Shown: piece by piece, positions 8,777 through 17,557 of the stretch
Position numbering within the stretch: the stretch's first letter is position 1
How the letters are laid out: each line of letters opens with the position of its first letter
Assembly: GCF_900108095.1 (NCBI RefSeq)
Contig: NZ_FNWL01000003.1
Coordinates: 174,501-238,500, forward strand
Source of the DNA: Natronorubrum sediminis
GTDB lineage: Archaea; Halobacteriota; Halobacteria; Halobacteriales; Natrialbaceae
DNA length: 64,000 nucleotides
Reading direction: 5' to 3'
Made by a program: the position numbers and the translations under genes
Notes under the pieces: model-generated
The model's input: only the letters and a program-made list of their open reading frames with translations
The model's database searches: none
Told to the model about the DNA's origin: nothing

Positions 8777-9157
8777 CTGAACCACCGCCGGTGTGTCTCC
8801 CAAATGGCAGACACTGTGAGTGCCGTCTCTCGTACAGTCATCTAGTAGCAAGTACTCACACCCGAACCCTATACCAGCCTGCAATTCGGCGAATCCTGAC
8901 GTCGGTCCGCTCCACCAGCAACTCTTGCCCCGTTCGGATCGACACACCACTCGCTGCCGACTGGATTTACGGTCTATCGCAACTGAGACGTGCCGATCCA
9001 GTGGCACCCGGTGAGATCCGTCACTGGTAGCGGACACGATTGCCGGTACGAATGCGGACGGTTCGAGTCGACTCCTGGCCCGACCTCAACCGTCGTACTC
9101 GCTCCTCAGCACTGTCTCCATCGCTCGAGAAACGACAGTCGAGGGCCCAATTCGGCG
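8777..9157. other. Intergenic region upstream of nirA with a candidate operator
   Basis: No gene is seen here. On the minus strand an inverted repeat GTGTCT-N10-AGACAC (8793-8814) begins 17 bp before the nirA ATG, and a TATA-like GGTATAGGG lies near 8870. The repeat may be a regulator site in the leader, which fits a nitrogen- or sulfur-regulated operon, but no regulator gene is adjacent. Confidence 0.4.
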
Positions 9158-9760
9158 TTACTCCGAACACGCGACGACGGTGCCGGTCTCCCCACGCGGA
9201 TCGGGTTCGAACTCGGGTTCGTCGGCGATACCCTGATTTCGTGCCCGAATCGTGACGTTTTCGTCGATATAATAGGTGACGCGCGTCCCTCGTTCGGTCG
9301 GGTTCGACCCCTGTGAGGTCGCCGTCGTATGGTTGTAGACGATCGACACCATCACCGCGTCCGTCTCCATCTCTGCATCCGACTCGACATCTGGGTTCCC
9401 CTCAATTTCGGTCAGCCGATTTCGCTCTAGGTCGAAGTGAACGTCGTGTGCTTCCGAGCCATACTCCTCGAGGAAGGCGTTTTGCCGATAGGCCTGCTCG
9501 AACCCGAGTGCGTACGTCTCGGCGTCGTCGCTCACCGACTCCGGAGTCGTCGGATACGAGACCCGCTCGAGCGTCTCGCTGGGTGTGGGTTCCTCGGGAT
9601 CCGGACGGTCACGGTCGCCACAGTCGTACTCGTCGGGTGAAACCAACTCCGCATCGTCGTCATCTGTGCGTGCGAGTTGTCCGTCGAAACAACCGGCGAG
9701 GGCCGCTGTAACCGGCAGTACTGACGACAGGAGGGACCGACGAGTCCGGGGAGTTCGCAT
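9158..9760 (-). CDS. Secreted lipoprotein of unknown function
   Basis: A 200-residue protein with a twin-arginine-like start (RTRRSLLSSVLP) followed by a hydrophobic run and the lipobox L-A-G-C at about residues 21-24. It is therefore likely exported by Tat and anchored to the outer membrane face by a lipid on the Cys. The mature part is acidic and ends in a beta-rich segment (TRVTYYIDENVTIRARNQG). I do not recognise the family. Confidence 0.75.
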   Translation of the reverse strand: MRTPRTRRSLLSSVLPVTAALAGCFDGQLARTDDDDAELVSPDEYDCGDRDRPDPEEPTPSETLERVSYPTTPESVSDDAETYALGFEQAYRQNAFLEEYGSEAHDVHFDLERNRLTEIEGNPDVESDAEMETDAVMVSIVYNHTTATSQGSNPTERGTRVTYYIDENVTIRARNQGIADEPEFEPDPRGETGTVVACSE

Positions 9761-9875
9761 ACTGTAAACTAAGTTACCTGTATTATGGGCTTTTCGTTTA
9801 CTCGCTCGCTCGTGACAGTCACTCGTGGACTGGTACGGTCTCTCGACGATCTAAAAAAGGGGCTGGGTTCGGCGG

Positions 9876-11324
9876 CTACACGTCGTCTTCGAGCAACCGA
9901 TCGATCATCTCGTCCGGATCGAAGCGCTCGATGTCGTCGTAGCCCTGTCCGACACCCAAGAAGAGGATCGGCTTCCCGGTGACGTGAGCGATCGAAATCG
10001 CGGCACCGCCGTTCGAGTCGGCGTCGGCTTTCGTCAAGATTGCACCGTCGATTTCGGCAGCCTCGTCGAACTCGCGAGCACGATTGACCGCATCCTGTCC
10101 GGCGACCGCTTCGTCGACGAACAGCGTCATATCGGGGTCGACGACTCGACCAATCTTCTCGAGTTGGTCCATCAGTCCTTCGTCGGTGTGGAGTCGCCCT
10201 GCCGTATCGCCCAAGACGACGTCGATGTCGTTCGCTTCGGCGTACTCGACGGCGTCGTACAACACGGCGGCGGGGTCGCCGCCTTGTTCGTGACTGATGA
10301 GTTTCGTGTCGAGCGCGTCCGCGTGCTCTTGGATCTGCTCGTTCGCTCCGGCGCGGTACGTATCGCCGTTCGCCATCACCGAGGAGTACCCTCGTTCCTC
10401 GAGATACTGACTGAGTTTGGCGATCGATGTCGTCTTTCCGACCCCGTTGACGCCGGTAAAGATGATCGTCACCGGCGCGTCCTCGGCCGCGAGACGTTCT
10501 TCGAAGTCGAACTGGCCGACGCTGATGACGTCGTAGATCGCGTCGTGCAGTGCTTCCTCGACGACTGCACCCGTCGAGGTCGTAAACGTCCGTGTCTCGC
10601 CGATCAGTTCCTCGCGAATGTTGTCGAGAATCTCCTGGGCAACGTTCATCTCCACGTCACTCGAGAGCAACGCCAACTCGAGTTCCTGAAGTGGGCCCTC
10701 GAGGTCGTCCTCCTCGATGACGAACTTACCCTTGACGAGCGAGCGCGCTTTTGCACCGAAGCCGGTTCCGTTATCCTCGTCTGCGTCCGCTGTGTCGTCG
10801 TCTTCAGTGCCGTCTGCGACCGAAGCACCCGCTGCGTCCTCGGTCTCGCCGACCTCGATGTCGTCGTCCTCGATCGCTTCGCTTTCCGGTGTCTCCTCGT
10901 CGACGTCCGACTCCTCGTGGGTCGGTTCCGAGGCCTCGTCGACGGTGTCTGCGGCGGGGGTTTCCGACGCCACCGCTGGCGTGTCGTCGACAGTCTCGGT
11001 CGAAGCGTCCTCACCCTGGGACTCGTTCTCGAGCGCTGATTCGCTCGTCGCGACAGCCGTCTCGTCGCTCGCAGTCGCCGTTTCCCGCGTCTCGGGTGCA
11101 TCCGCCGGCTCGTGATCGTCTTCTCGCGCGCTGGGTGCGTCTCCAGTCGACTCCGCAGTCGCTGCTGGGGCGTCCGACGGCTCGGGTGCTGTCGTCTCTT
11201 CGGCAACCTCGGAGTCTTCGTCCTCGAGTTCTTCCTCGTCGTCGACTTCCTCGACGTTCTCCTCAGCCGCCGCTTCGGCGTCTTTGCGGAAGCTCCCGAG
11301 TTTCTCCTTCAAATTATCGAACAT
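9876..11324 (-). CDS. ftsY: Signal recognition particle receptor FtsY
   Basis: A 482-residue SRP GTPase that docks ribosome-SRP complexes at the membrane. After a long acidic tail (about residues 15-190, mostly Glu, Asp, Ala, Ser, Thr) come the N domain and the G domain. Motifs are G1 GVNGVGKTTSIAKL (about 290), the DTYRAGANEQ element specific to SRP GTPases, G3 DTAGRLH (about 370) and G4 TKADADSNGG (about 427). It is last in a cluster behind rpl18a and pfdA, a classic archaeal order. The usual downstream ffh is not next to it here. Confidence 0.97.
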   Translation of the reverse strand: MFDNLKEKLGSFRKDAEAAAEENVEEVDDEEELEDEDSEVAEETTAPEPSDAPAATAESTGDAPSAREDDHEPADAPETRETATASDETAVATSESALENESQGEDASTETVDDTPAVASETPAADTVDEASEPTHEESDVDEETPESEAIEDDDIEVGETEDAAGASVADGTEDDDTADADEDNGTGFGAKARSLVKGKFVIEEDDLEGPLQELELALLSSDVEMNVAQEILDNIREELIGETRTFTTSTGAVVEEALHDAIYDVISVGQFDFEERLAAEDAPVTIIFTGVNGVGKTTSIAKLSQYLEERGYSSVMANGDTYRAGANEQIQEHADALDTKLISHEQGGDPAAVLYDAVEYAEANDIDVVLGDTAGRLHTDEGLMDQLEKIGRVVDPDMTLFVDEAVAGQDAVNRAREFDEAAEIDGAILTKADADSNGGAAISIAHVTGKPILFLGVGQGYDDIERFDPDEMIDRLLEDDV

Positions 11325-11345
11325 GATGCGGATAGTCGCCCGACG

Positions 11346-11792
11346 TTATTCGTCGGGGTTCTGGCCCTGCATCTGTTGCATCTGCTGTTGCATCGCCTGC
11401 TGTTGGAGCTGTTGGGCCTGCTGTTCGAGTTCGTCACTTTCAGACTGCAACTCAGAAATCTCGCCGTTGACCTCGTCGATTCGGTCGTCGAGATTCTCCT
11501 GTTTGCTCTCGAGGGCGTCGATCGCGTCGTCCTGTTCGAACTCCGCGGCGTAGTCTGCACCGAGTTCGACGATCACTTCGTCGATGTCCTCGACCGTCGC
11601 GCGAAGGTAGGCACCGCCGCCGACCGGAACCTGCACGGTCGATCCGGTCTCGAGCGTCTCGAGCGCCTCGGTCGCCTCGTCGGCTTCGTCTTTTTGCTGT
11701 CGGATCGCTTCGACGTTCTGCTCGAGCGTTTCGATCTCCTCTTCGATCTCTTGAAGCTGCTGGGACAGTTGCTGAAGTTGTTGTTGACTCAT
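11346..11792 (-). CDS. pfdA: Prefoldin subunit alpha
   Basis: A 148-residue coiled-coil chaperone subunit. Two long Gln/Glu-rich helices flank the central beta-hairpin region (GSTVQVPVGGGAYLRATV), the prefoldin alpha hallmark. The C terminus is a run of Gln and Met. Two alpha and four beta subunits form the jellyfish that hands unfolded chains to the thermosome. Its ATG overlaps the rpl18a stop by 4 bp, and ftsY follows 21 bp after its stop. Confidence 0.96.
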   Translation of the reverse strand: MSQQQLQQLSQQLQEIEEEIETLEQNVEAIRQQKDEADEATEALETLETGSTVQVPVGGGAYLRATVEDIDEVIVELGADYAAEFEQDDAIDALESKQENLDDRIDEVNGEISELQSESDELEQQAQQLQQQAMQQQMQQMQGQNPDE

Positions 11793-11965
11793 CGTTGTGC
11801 CACCTCTTCGAGGTCGATTTCCGTTCGCTTGAGTCCGTGTTCGCTCCCGAACTGGGAGAGCGCGTGTTCTCGTGCGACAGATTCGTTTACGGCGTCGATC
11901 GTCGTTTCGAACGACGCGTACCCGTCGCGGTTCTTGAACCGGCCGGTGACCGTATATTGATTCAT
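11789..11965 (-). CDS. rpl18a: 50S ribosomal protein L18Ae (LX)
   Basis: A 58-residue protein starting MNQYTVTGRFKNRDGYASF, the normal length and start for archaeal LX/L18Ae, a small protein of the large ribosomal subunit. An ATG three codons upstream (at 11974) is possible, but MNQYTVTG matches the family. It is the first gene of the rpl18a-pfdA-ftsY run and overlaps pfdA by 4 bp. Confidence 0.94.
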   Translation of the reverse strand: MNQYTVTGRFKNRDGYASFETTIDAVNESVAREHALSQFGSEHGLKRTEIDLEEVAQR

Positions 11966-12045
11966 GTCTCTCACTCCGGCAGGCAGTCGGAAGAATCTTC
12001 CCTTCCATCGGAGTCAGGAGTGTTCGACTCCCGACATTGATCGCC

Positions 12046-12999
12046 TCAGATCTGTCCGGGCTGTTGGCCGGACGGGTCACTCGACACCGACTTCGAGCCT
12101 CGCCTTCGCGTGGCGAGGCTCTGCGGGTCGATTCCGTCGAACTGTGGTGGCAGTTCGCCGCCGTCTGCGTACTGGTAGAGTGCCGTTTTCGCGATTGCCG
12201 TCGCAGCAGTGTGGACGACGACGAGCGCGCCCAACAGGAGGATCGTCACCGCGACCGAGTAGGGCAATACGCCACTGGGGTCCTCGAGGAAGAACAGCGG
12301 TGCTCCGATTCCCGTCGCGAGAACGACCAGCGCGAGCGGAACGATGACGAGGCCGATACCGAGGCTGACGCCGCCGACTTCGCCCCACGTCTCGCGGAAC
12401 GTCGTGACGCTCTCGCGCATCGACTCTCGGACGCCACCGTCCTGAAAGACGATCACCGGAACGATGAAAAACGTCATCGCAAACCAGGCGAAGCCGGCGA
12501 TTCCTCGAGCGATCTGTGCGCCCAGTCCGTCTCGGCTCTCGAGGGCCTGGAAGACGAGACCGACGACTGCACCGACGACACCCCACGCGAGAATCGTTCG
12601 GTGGGACTCCCACGCACCGGCGAGTCCGTCTCGGACGCTCGTCTCTTCGCCCTGAAACAGTTTTCCGACGGAATGGACGAGCGCCGCGCTGAAGAACGTC
12701 GCGACGGCGGTCGCGACGAACATCACGCCGAAGGAGGCGACGAGTGCGACGACCTGAAACACGCCGTCGACCGTGCCGTCGGACGCGCCGGTGAACTGCT
12801 CGAGGACGCCGATGCCGATGCCGGCACCGACCAACGCGACCAGGAGACCGGCGATGAGGAGGGCGATTCCGACAGTCCACGTGAGCCCGTATAACAGCGG
12901 AAACACGAGCAGCCACTTCTCGCTGCGAAGGACGCCGAACGACGCTTTCGCAATCGTGAACCCGGTCTTGATCCGGGCGAAGACTGATTGGAGAACCAT
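12046..12999 (-). CDS. DUF6159 family membrane protein
   Basis: A 317-residue polytopic membrane protein with about six hydrophobic helices. It starts with R-I-K-T-G-F-T-I-A-K-A-S-F-G-V-L (an amphipathic element typical of DUF6159) before SEKWLLVFPLLYGLTW. Function is unknown. I use the ATG at 12999; two in-frame ATGs upstream (13008, 13020) are possible. The last codons hold a perfect 10-bp stem (12095-12104 with 12112-12121), which may help end transcription or be an inserted palindrome. The gene sits inside what is usually an unbroken ribosomal cluster. Confidence 0.8.
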   Translation of the reverse strand: MVLQSVFARIKTGFTIAKASFGVLRSEKWLLVFPLLYGLTWTVGIALLIAGLLVALVGAGIGIGVLEQFTGASDGTVDGVFQVVALVASFGVMFVATAVATFFSAALVHSVGKLFQGEETSVRDGLAGAWESHRTILAWGVVGAVVGLVFQALESRDGLGAQIARGIAGFAWFAMTFFIVPVIVFQDGGVRESMRESVTTFRETWGEVGGVSLGIGLVIVPLALVVLATGIGAPLFFLEDPSGVLPYSVAVTILLLGALVVVHTAATAIAKTALYQYADGGELPPQFDGIDPQSLATRRRGSKSVSSDPSGQQPGQI

Positions 13000-13148
13000 A
13001 CATTTCATCTCACTATCCACTCGTATAACTCTTCAGGAGAGGTCCGTTAGTGCAGGTGTATGCCGATTTTGGACTCCCTGTTACGCAATCGCTTCACCTG
13101 AACTCGCCGGTGACAACGGATTTTGCGCTGGCCCACGCACGAGCGAGT

Positions 13149-13469
13149 ATGAGTCAACTCGAGCCAGCCGAATTACTCCCGAGCGAGCGCATGCAAACGC
13201 AGGTTCTCGAGGGCGAGGTGACCCAGATCCACCGCGGCCACCAGTATGCTGAGGTCGGCGACACGTTCACCATCGAGGGAACGACGTTCGAGGTAACCGA
13301 CGTAACCGAACGAACGCTCGGCGACCTGACCGACGCGGACGCCCAGGCCGAAGGGATGGACGACCTCGCGTCCTACGAGCGACTCCTCGAGCGCGCACAC
13401 GACTCCTTCGAGTGGGACGACGACAGCGACGTCGTTCGCCACCGGTTCGAACTCCAGGGCGACGAATAG
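13149..13469 (+). CDS. ASCH-domain protein
   Basis: A 106-residue protein whose core, GEVTQIHRGHQYAEVGDTF then TTFEVTDVTERTLGDLTD, matches small haloarchaeal ASCH-domain proteins. ASCH folds resemble PUA and usually bind RNA or modified bases; a role in translation control is the common guess. It is on the plus strand between tif6 and rpl18a, which both read the other way. The ATG at 13149 (MSQLEPAELLPSERM) suits the family better than the longer open frame. Confidence 0.75.
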   Translation: MSQLEPAELLPSERMQTQVLEGEVTQIHRGHQYAEVGDTFTIEGTTFEVTDVTERTLGDLTDADAQAEGMDDLASYERLLERAHDSFEWDDDSDVVRHRFELQGDE

Positions 13470-13523
13470 CGCCGTTGGGAAGCGGAGACTCGAAGCCTCG
13501 AGTGGTGTCGTCACCGTCGTCCC

Positions 13524-13580
13524 AACTGAAACGGATCACACGCCGCTCACCAGACGGTTCGGCGATCAGGTGTGCACTGA
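13524..13580 (+). repeat. 57-bp dispersed repeat, copy B
   Basis: It begins AACTGAAACGGATCACAC and ends GATCAGGTGTGCACTGA, with a 22-bp centre bounded by GCCG and CGGC. Copy A, of identical length, lies in the opposite orientation at 4624-4680. The first 18 bp are identical and the last 17 differ at one base, while the centres differ. It lies between the convergent ASCH and tif6 genes. Confidence 0.75.
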
Positions 13581-13647
13581 TTTGTGGTAGCTCCTATCGC
13601 TCTTCGAGAAATCGAGAACGGGCGATCCAGCCCGTGAAAATGGGGTG

Positions 13648-14313
13648 TTACTCCAGATAGCCGAGCGCGTCTTCGATCCGGCCCAGCTCGGGTCCGGTCG
13701 TATCCTCGCCGATGACGTAGCCGGCTTCGTTCGCGATCAGTCCGGAGCCGACAAGCGGCGCGCCGTAGTTGACGGTGCCGACGTCGGCGCGAACGTCGAG
13801 TGCGTCCTCGAGGAAGTCGAGTTCCTCGTCGGTCGCTTTCGGGTGACAGAGCACCCCGGAGTTGGTCGCGACGGCGGCGGTGCCGACGGTGCGAACACCC
13901 GCGAGGTCGCCGCGTTCGACGGGCACCTCGAGCGTGTCTTTGATCGTCTGGATCGTTTCTCGAGGGAGATCCGGATGGACGTACGCACCGTAGTCGTTCG
14001 CGAGGACGACGTTCCCCGCGGCGTTGATCTTTCCGGAGAGTTCCGTCACCGGAACGTCCACTTCGTCCTCGAGTCGTTCTCGTTCATACTCGAGAATACG
14101 AGAACTGACGAGGAGTCCGTTCTCGTTACCCGTCGCTAACGCGCCGACCGTCGAGGAGCCGCCGACGGTCGTCTGAATCGCGGGCACCTCGAGTTCGTCG
14201 GTCAGGTCAGCGACGGTGTCGTCGTCGACGTCCGGTCGAACGAGCACGCAGGTGTCGGTCGCACGGGCGAAGACGCCGACGTAGGCTGACCCGACGAAGG
14301 CGAGTCGTTGCAA
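13648..14313 (-). CDS. tif6: Translation initiation factor aIF6
   Basis: A 221-residue anti-association factor that binds the 50S subunit and blocks premature joining with 30S. The five-fold pseudo-symmetric repeats are visible, for example [53 protein letters not shown] and [19 protein letters not shown]. The start appears to be TTG at 14313, two bases after the rpl31e stop, giving residues [16 protein letters not shown], the expected N terminus. No in-frame ATG fits. Confidence 0.95.
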   Translation of the reverse strand: MQRLAFVGSAYVGVFARATDTCVLVRPDVDDDTVADLTDELEVPAIQTTVGGSSTVGALATGNENGLLVSSRILEYERERLEDEVDVPVTELSGKINAAGNVVLANDYGAYVHPDLPRETIQTIKDTLEVPVERGDLAGVRTVGTAAVATNSGVLCHPKATDEELDFLEDALDVRADVGTVNYGAPLVGSGLIANEAGYVIGEDTTGPELGRIEDALGYLE

Positions 14314-14315
14314 AT

Positions 14316-14594
14316 TTAGTCGGCGACCTCGGCCTCGACGACGGCCTCACCGTCTTCGTCGAAGCGAGCCGCACGAACGCGAAGTTTTCGTGGCGGGTTG
14401 GAACGACCCTGTGACCACACTTCCTCGTTGATCGAGGGATCCAGTCGGATCGCCTCCTCGTCGACGGAGAAGTGTTTTGCGAGGTGTTCGCGGATGAGTC
14501 GCATCGCGAGGTCTGCGGCTTCGTGGTTGGCTCCTTTCTTGACGTCGCGCAGGGGAACGGTGACGACACGTTCCTCGAAATCACTTGCACTCAT
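14316..14594 (-). CDS. rpl31e: 50S ribosomal protein L31e
   Basis: A 92-residue ribosomal protein near the peptide exit tunnel. It begins [20 protein letters not shown] and contains [38 protein letters not shown] and R-K-L-R-V-R-A-A-R, all typical for L31e. Length is normal. It lies 2 bp after rpl39e and 2 bp before tif6, so all three are surely one transcript. Confidence 0.97.
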   Translation of the reverse strand: MSASDFEERVVTVPLRDVKKGANHEAADLAMRLIREHLAKHFSVDEEAIRLDPSINEEVWSQGRSNPPRKLRVRAARFDEDGEAVVEAEVAD

Positions 14595-14596
14595 CG

Positions 14597-14749
14597 TTAC
14601 TCGTCGGTGTCGTTACGCCGCCAGTTGCGTCGTTTTGGGTTTCGCTGGACTTCCATGTCCGTCTTCATCATAACCCACGCCGGAACGCGGCTGTTCTGGT
14701 TCTCGAGTTTGGCAAGACGCTTTTTCTTGCCCTTCGTTTTCTTACCCAT
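14597..14749 (-). CDS. rpl39e: 50S ribosomal protein L39e
   Basis: A 50-residue, very basic protein starting [20 protein letters not shown] and containing P-A-W-V-M-M-K-T and N-P-K-R-R-N-W-R-R, exactly the size and motif set of L39e in the exit tunnel. It is the first gene of rpl39e-rpl31e-tif6. Confidence 0.97.
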   Translation of the reverse strand: MGKKTKGKKKRLAKLENQNSRVPAWVMMKTDMEVQRNPKRRNWRRNDTDE

Positions 14750-14951
14750 AGTAGGCGGACGTAGCCCGCGGTGGCTTAAAATGTTGTCCATCTCGGCGCC
14801 AGCGTGCGAAGGCGACCCCACGCGGCCGTGTAGCGATCTCCGTGCGCTCGCGTCGGTCGTTCATTCGCCGTCTCGTGCGTCGCTCGTTCGTGCCCTTTCA
14901 CTCCGCTCGCTACCTCCTGGTTTCTGGAGAGCTGGTCGCTCTCGAGGCCGC

Positions 14952-15509
14952 TTACTCGAGCGAGAACGAGTCGACACTCGAGTACGTCGGCCCGTCGTCG
15001 GTGAGCGTGCTCTCGGTCAGGTGAATCGAATCGACGTGCATCTTTCCGACCGTCGGTTCGCGCTCGCGGACGACGTTCTGGACGAGTTCTTTTCCACCGG
15101 CGTGTTCCATTCGGGCGAGCGTCACGTGTGGCGTGAACTCGTGGGATTCCGGCTCGAATCCCATCGCGACCGTCCGCGATTCGACGGCCTCGTGGAGTCG
15201 CGTGAGCGAGTCGCCTCCAGCTTCGACGCCGAGCCAGACGACGCTGATGTACTCGAGGCTCGGGAAGACGCCTAGTCCACCGAAGCGAGCGGAAAACGGC
15301 TCGACGGACGCATCGGAAACGGCAGCGGCGAGTTCGCGTCGGAGGTCGTCCAACTGACCCTCGCCGACGTCGCCGAGGAATTTGAGCGTTACGTGCGTCT
15401 GCTCGGGGTCCGTGAACCGCAATCCACTCGCATCGCGTAACTCGTCTTGAACGGTCTCAATCGACGCCGCGAGGTCGTCGGGAAGGTCGACGCTGACGAA
15501 CAGTCGCAT
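14952..15509 (-). CDS. thpR: RNA 2',3'-cyclic phosphodiesterase ThpR
   Basis: A 185-residue member of the 2H phosphoesterase family. Both catalytic H-x-T-x motifs are present as HVTL, one after FTDPEQT and the other after SHEFTP. It starts MRLFVSVDLPDDL, the standard start. The enzyme opens 2',3'-cyclic phosphates on RNA; its main cellular substrate in archaea is uncertain. It stands alone, about 200 bp from rpl39e. Confidence 0.92.
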   Translation of the reverse strand: MRLFVSVDLPDDLAASIETVQDELRDASGLRFTDPEQTHVTLKFLGDVGEGQLDDLRRELAAAVSDASVEPFSARFGGLGVFPSLEYISVVWLGVEAGGDSLTRLHEAVESRTVAMGFEPESHEFTPHVTLARMEHAGGKELVQNVVREREPTVGKMHVDSIHLTESTLTDDGPTYSSVDSFSLE

Positions 15510-15573
15510 GTGCTGTTCGTAGGCTCGAGTGCTTCTTCAACGATTTGGCGGTGGGGTGGGCTTTCCCATCACC

Positions 15574-16209
15574 TCACTCCTCGAACTCTCCCTCGAATTC
15601 GTCCTCGAGTTCGGAGAAATCTTCGATGATGTGGAAGCTGATTAGCTCTCCTGGCCCTTCCTGTGCAATGCCGACCACGAGTCGCTCCTCGTCCGGATCG
15701 TCGATTGTGACGGTGTCGGTTCGTTCTGGACCGAGTGGAGTGGCGTTGTCGTCGCCATCGTCGCCATCGTCGTTGTCCTCCCCGTCGTCCGCTGACTCGC
15801 CATCGTCACTCGCCTCGTCGGGTTCGTCCTCGAGTTCGACGCTGACCTCGTACTCGCCGGCTTCAGACCAGGTATCGTCGTAAAACGCGGCCCCATCGTT
15901 GTCCTCGTCGTCGCCGTCACGGTCTCGCTCGAGGTCGAACGACTCCTCGAGTGCGACGTCGCCGTCCGGGTCGACGATTTCGATCGTCCCGCTAATCGGC
16001 TCGTCGGCTCCGTTGAATACGTTTACCTCCTCTAAGGTCATGTCTGCGAGGAAGTCGACGGCGCTCGAACAGCCGGCTACGGAAGCCACTGCCGCAGTGG
16101 CCCCGACGGTAAGAACGCGTCGTCGAGTGAACGGTCGTGAAACGGGGCGCTGCGTACTCGATGTATCGGGCGTCGGCGTCGGTCCGGAGGTGTCATCACA
16201 CGGAGACAT
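15574..16209 (-). CDS. Tat-exported lipoprotein with acidic linker
   Basis: A 211-residue protein with a twin-arginine signal R-R-R-V-L-T-V-G-A-T and lipobox V-A-G-C. The mature part has a beta-rich domain (EEVNVFNGADEPISGTIEI, then GEYEVSVELEDE) broken by a Gly/Asp/Glu-rich insert (DDGEDNDDGDDGDDN). This looks like a cell-surface lipoprotein of the haloarchaeal ferredoxin/Ig-like type. I start at the ATG at 16209 because it is followed directly by the signal region. Confidence 0.75.
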   Translation of the reverse strand: MSPCDDTSGPTPTPDTSSTQRPVSRPFTRRRVLTVGATAAVASVAGCSSAVDFLADMTLEEVNVFNGADEPISGTIEIVDPDGDVALEESFDLERDRDGDDEDNDGAAFYDDTWSEAGEYEVSVELEDEPDEASDDGESADDGEDNDDGDDGDDNATPLGPERTDTVTIDDPDEERLVVGIAQEGPGELISFHIIEDFSELEDEFEGEFEE

Positions 16210-16311
16210 TCGGGTGGTCGTACCAGCATGTTCTATTAAATTCCTGCTATTTCTTCGTTCACATACCAACGCCGGTGACTCGAGAAAACAGACGATAGCT
16301 CAGTTTCGCTC

Positions 16312-16506
16312 CGCTCTCGTTCGGACTCTCGAGAACGAGTAGGCCCGGTTCGCCGATGAGGGCCATCCCGAGGACGAGTCGCTGTGACATTTCCTTCGAG
16401 TAACCACTCGGTGTCTGATCGGCGGCGTCGTGGATCCCGACGCGCTTGAGGACGTCTATGGGTGGACATTGGCGTCTTTGGCTTCGATGGCGGTTCCGAT
16501 GAATTC
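16312..16506 (-). pseudogene. Decayed fragment of an ABC-transporter ATPase
   Basis: On the minus strand, one frame reads EFIGTAIEAKDANVHP and, after a frameshift near 16455, another reads PIDVLKRVGIHDAADQ, then GYSKEMSQRLVLGMALIGEP and GLLVLESPNESG. These line up with EFAIETKAADDDPDRILERV and GYSKGMRQRLATGMALVGDP of the intact ATPase at 18747-19721. The Walker B region has lost its Asp-Glu. No Walker A or C-terminal part is found. It is a relic of a related ATPase gene, not a copy of the nearby one, as many silent and replacement changes separate them. Confidence 0.75.
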
Positions 16507-16660
16507 TCACCTTTACTAAATCCGTGTGATCTGTGATTTAACCACTCTCCCAACGGTTAGTCTGTGTGGCACACGTCGCGACGAATCGCGATCGGTCGAC
16601 CGAACAGGAATAACACTCGAGGTCGCAGCCCTTAACAGTCCTCGACGCCACATTCCGCCA

Positions 16661-17554
16661 ATGACTGACCGAGAGGGCGATCGCGACCACCGATTCTCCG
16701 AAGGCGAGGGGTTCGGTGACACCTACGACGAATTCGATCTGGATCCGCCGGAACTGGGCGTCGACCCCTCGAAGGTCGACCCCGTCGACTCCAGGGTTGT
16801 CACCGACACGCTCGATTCGCACAACATCGATCAGGACGACGTCGCGGCGAGTGAGTTACTCGACGTCGGCCTCAACTACATGCAGATCAACCGCTTTGAG
16901 CAGGCGACTGCCGCGTTCGAGCGGACCGCGCGTTTCGCCGACGATGAACGCATCGAACAGGAAGCGTGGGTGAACAAAGGCGTCGCCCACGCGGAACTCG
17001 AGGAGTGGGACGAAGCGATCGGTGCCCATCGCGAAGCGCTCGAGGTGGACGACTCGAGTGAGCACGCCGCGACGGCCGAGACGAATCTCGCGTACGCACT
17101 CTGGGAGTTCGGCGAGACGGCGCAAGCGCTCGAACACGCCGAACGCGCCATCGAAATCGACGAACGCTTCGCCGAGGGTTGGTTCAACCGAGCCTTCTTC
17201 CTCTCAGAACGAGGCCTCGCAGAAGACGCCCTGCACTGCATCGACAACGCGATTCGCCTCGGCTTGCGTAATGCGAAGGTCCTCGAGGAAAAGGCCGAAA
17301 TTCTCGAGGAGTTAGGCGAGTACGACGAAGCCGAAGAGATCGCAGAGGAGGCAAACGCGTTACTCGAGCAGGCCGAACAGGACGTCATGGAAGAACGTCG
17401 AGAGATGAACGGCCAGGGACAGGCTGCCGGCACCGGCGGACCGGCTGGTGGGCCCCCTCGAGAGAATCTCGACGCACAGGATCTGACCGACCCCGGCCGT
17501 AGCGCTCCCGACGCCGACTCCGAAAACGGCGACGAGGAGTGGCGACTCGAGTAA
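16661..17554 (+). CDS. Tetratricopeptide-repeat protein
   Basis: A 297-residue soluble protein with four to five TPR units between about residues 60 and 240, for example GLNYMQINRFEQATAAFERT, KGVAHAELEEWDEAIGAH and FNRAFFLSERGLAEDALHCI. TPR arrays are protein-binding scaffolds. The ends are acidic and disordered, with a Gly/Pro/Gln stretch near 265-285. The ATG at 16661 (MTDREGDRD) begins haloarchaeal-type sequence. DUF424 follows 3 bp after the stop, so the two are probably co-translated. Confidence 0.88.
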   Translation: MTDREGDRDHRFSEGEGFGDTYDEFDLDPPELGVDPSKVDPVDSRVVTDTLDSHNIDQDDVAASELLDVGLNYMQINRFEQATAAFERTARFADDERIEQEAWVNKGVAHAELEEWDEAIGAHREALEVDDSSEHAATAETNLAYALWEFGETAQALEHAERAIEIDERFAEGWFNRAFFLSERGLAEDALHCIDNAIRLGLRNAKVLEEKAEILEELGEYDEAEEIAEEANALLEQAEQDVMEERREMNGQGQAAGTGGPAGGPPRENLDAQDLTDPGRSAPDADSENGDEEWRLE

Positions 17555-17557
17555 CGG

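Noticed and set aside
7442-8845. 467-residue open frame on the plus strand
   Set aside because: It is the reverse shadow of the siroheme reductase gene, whose motifs and codon use are unmistakable.
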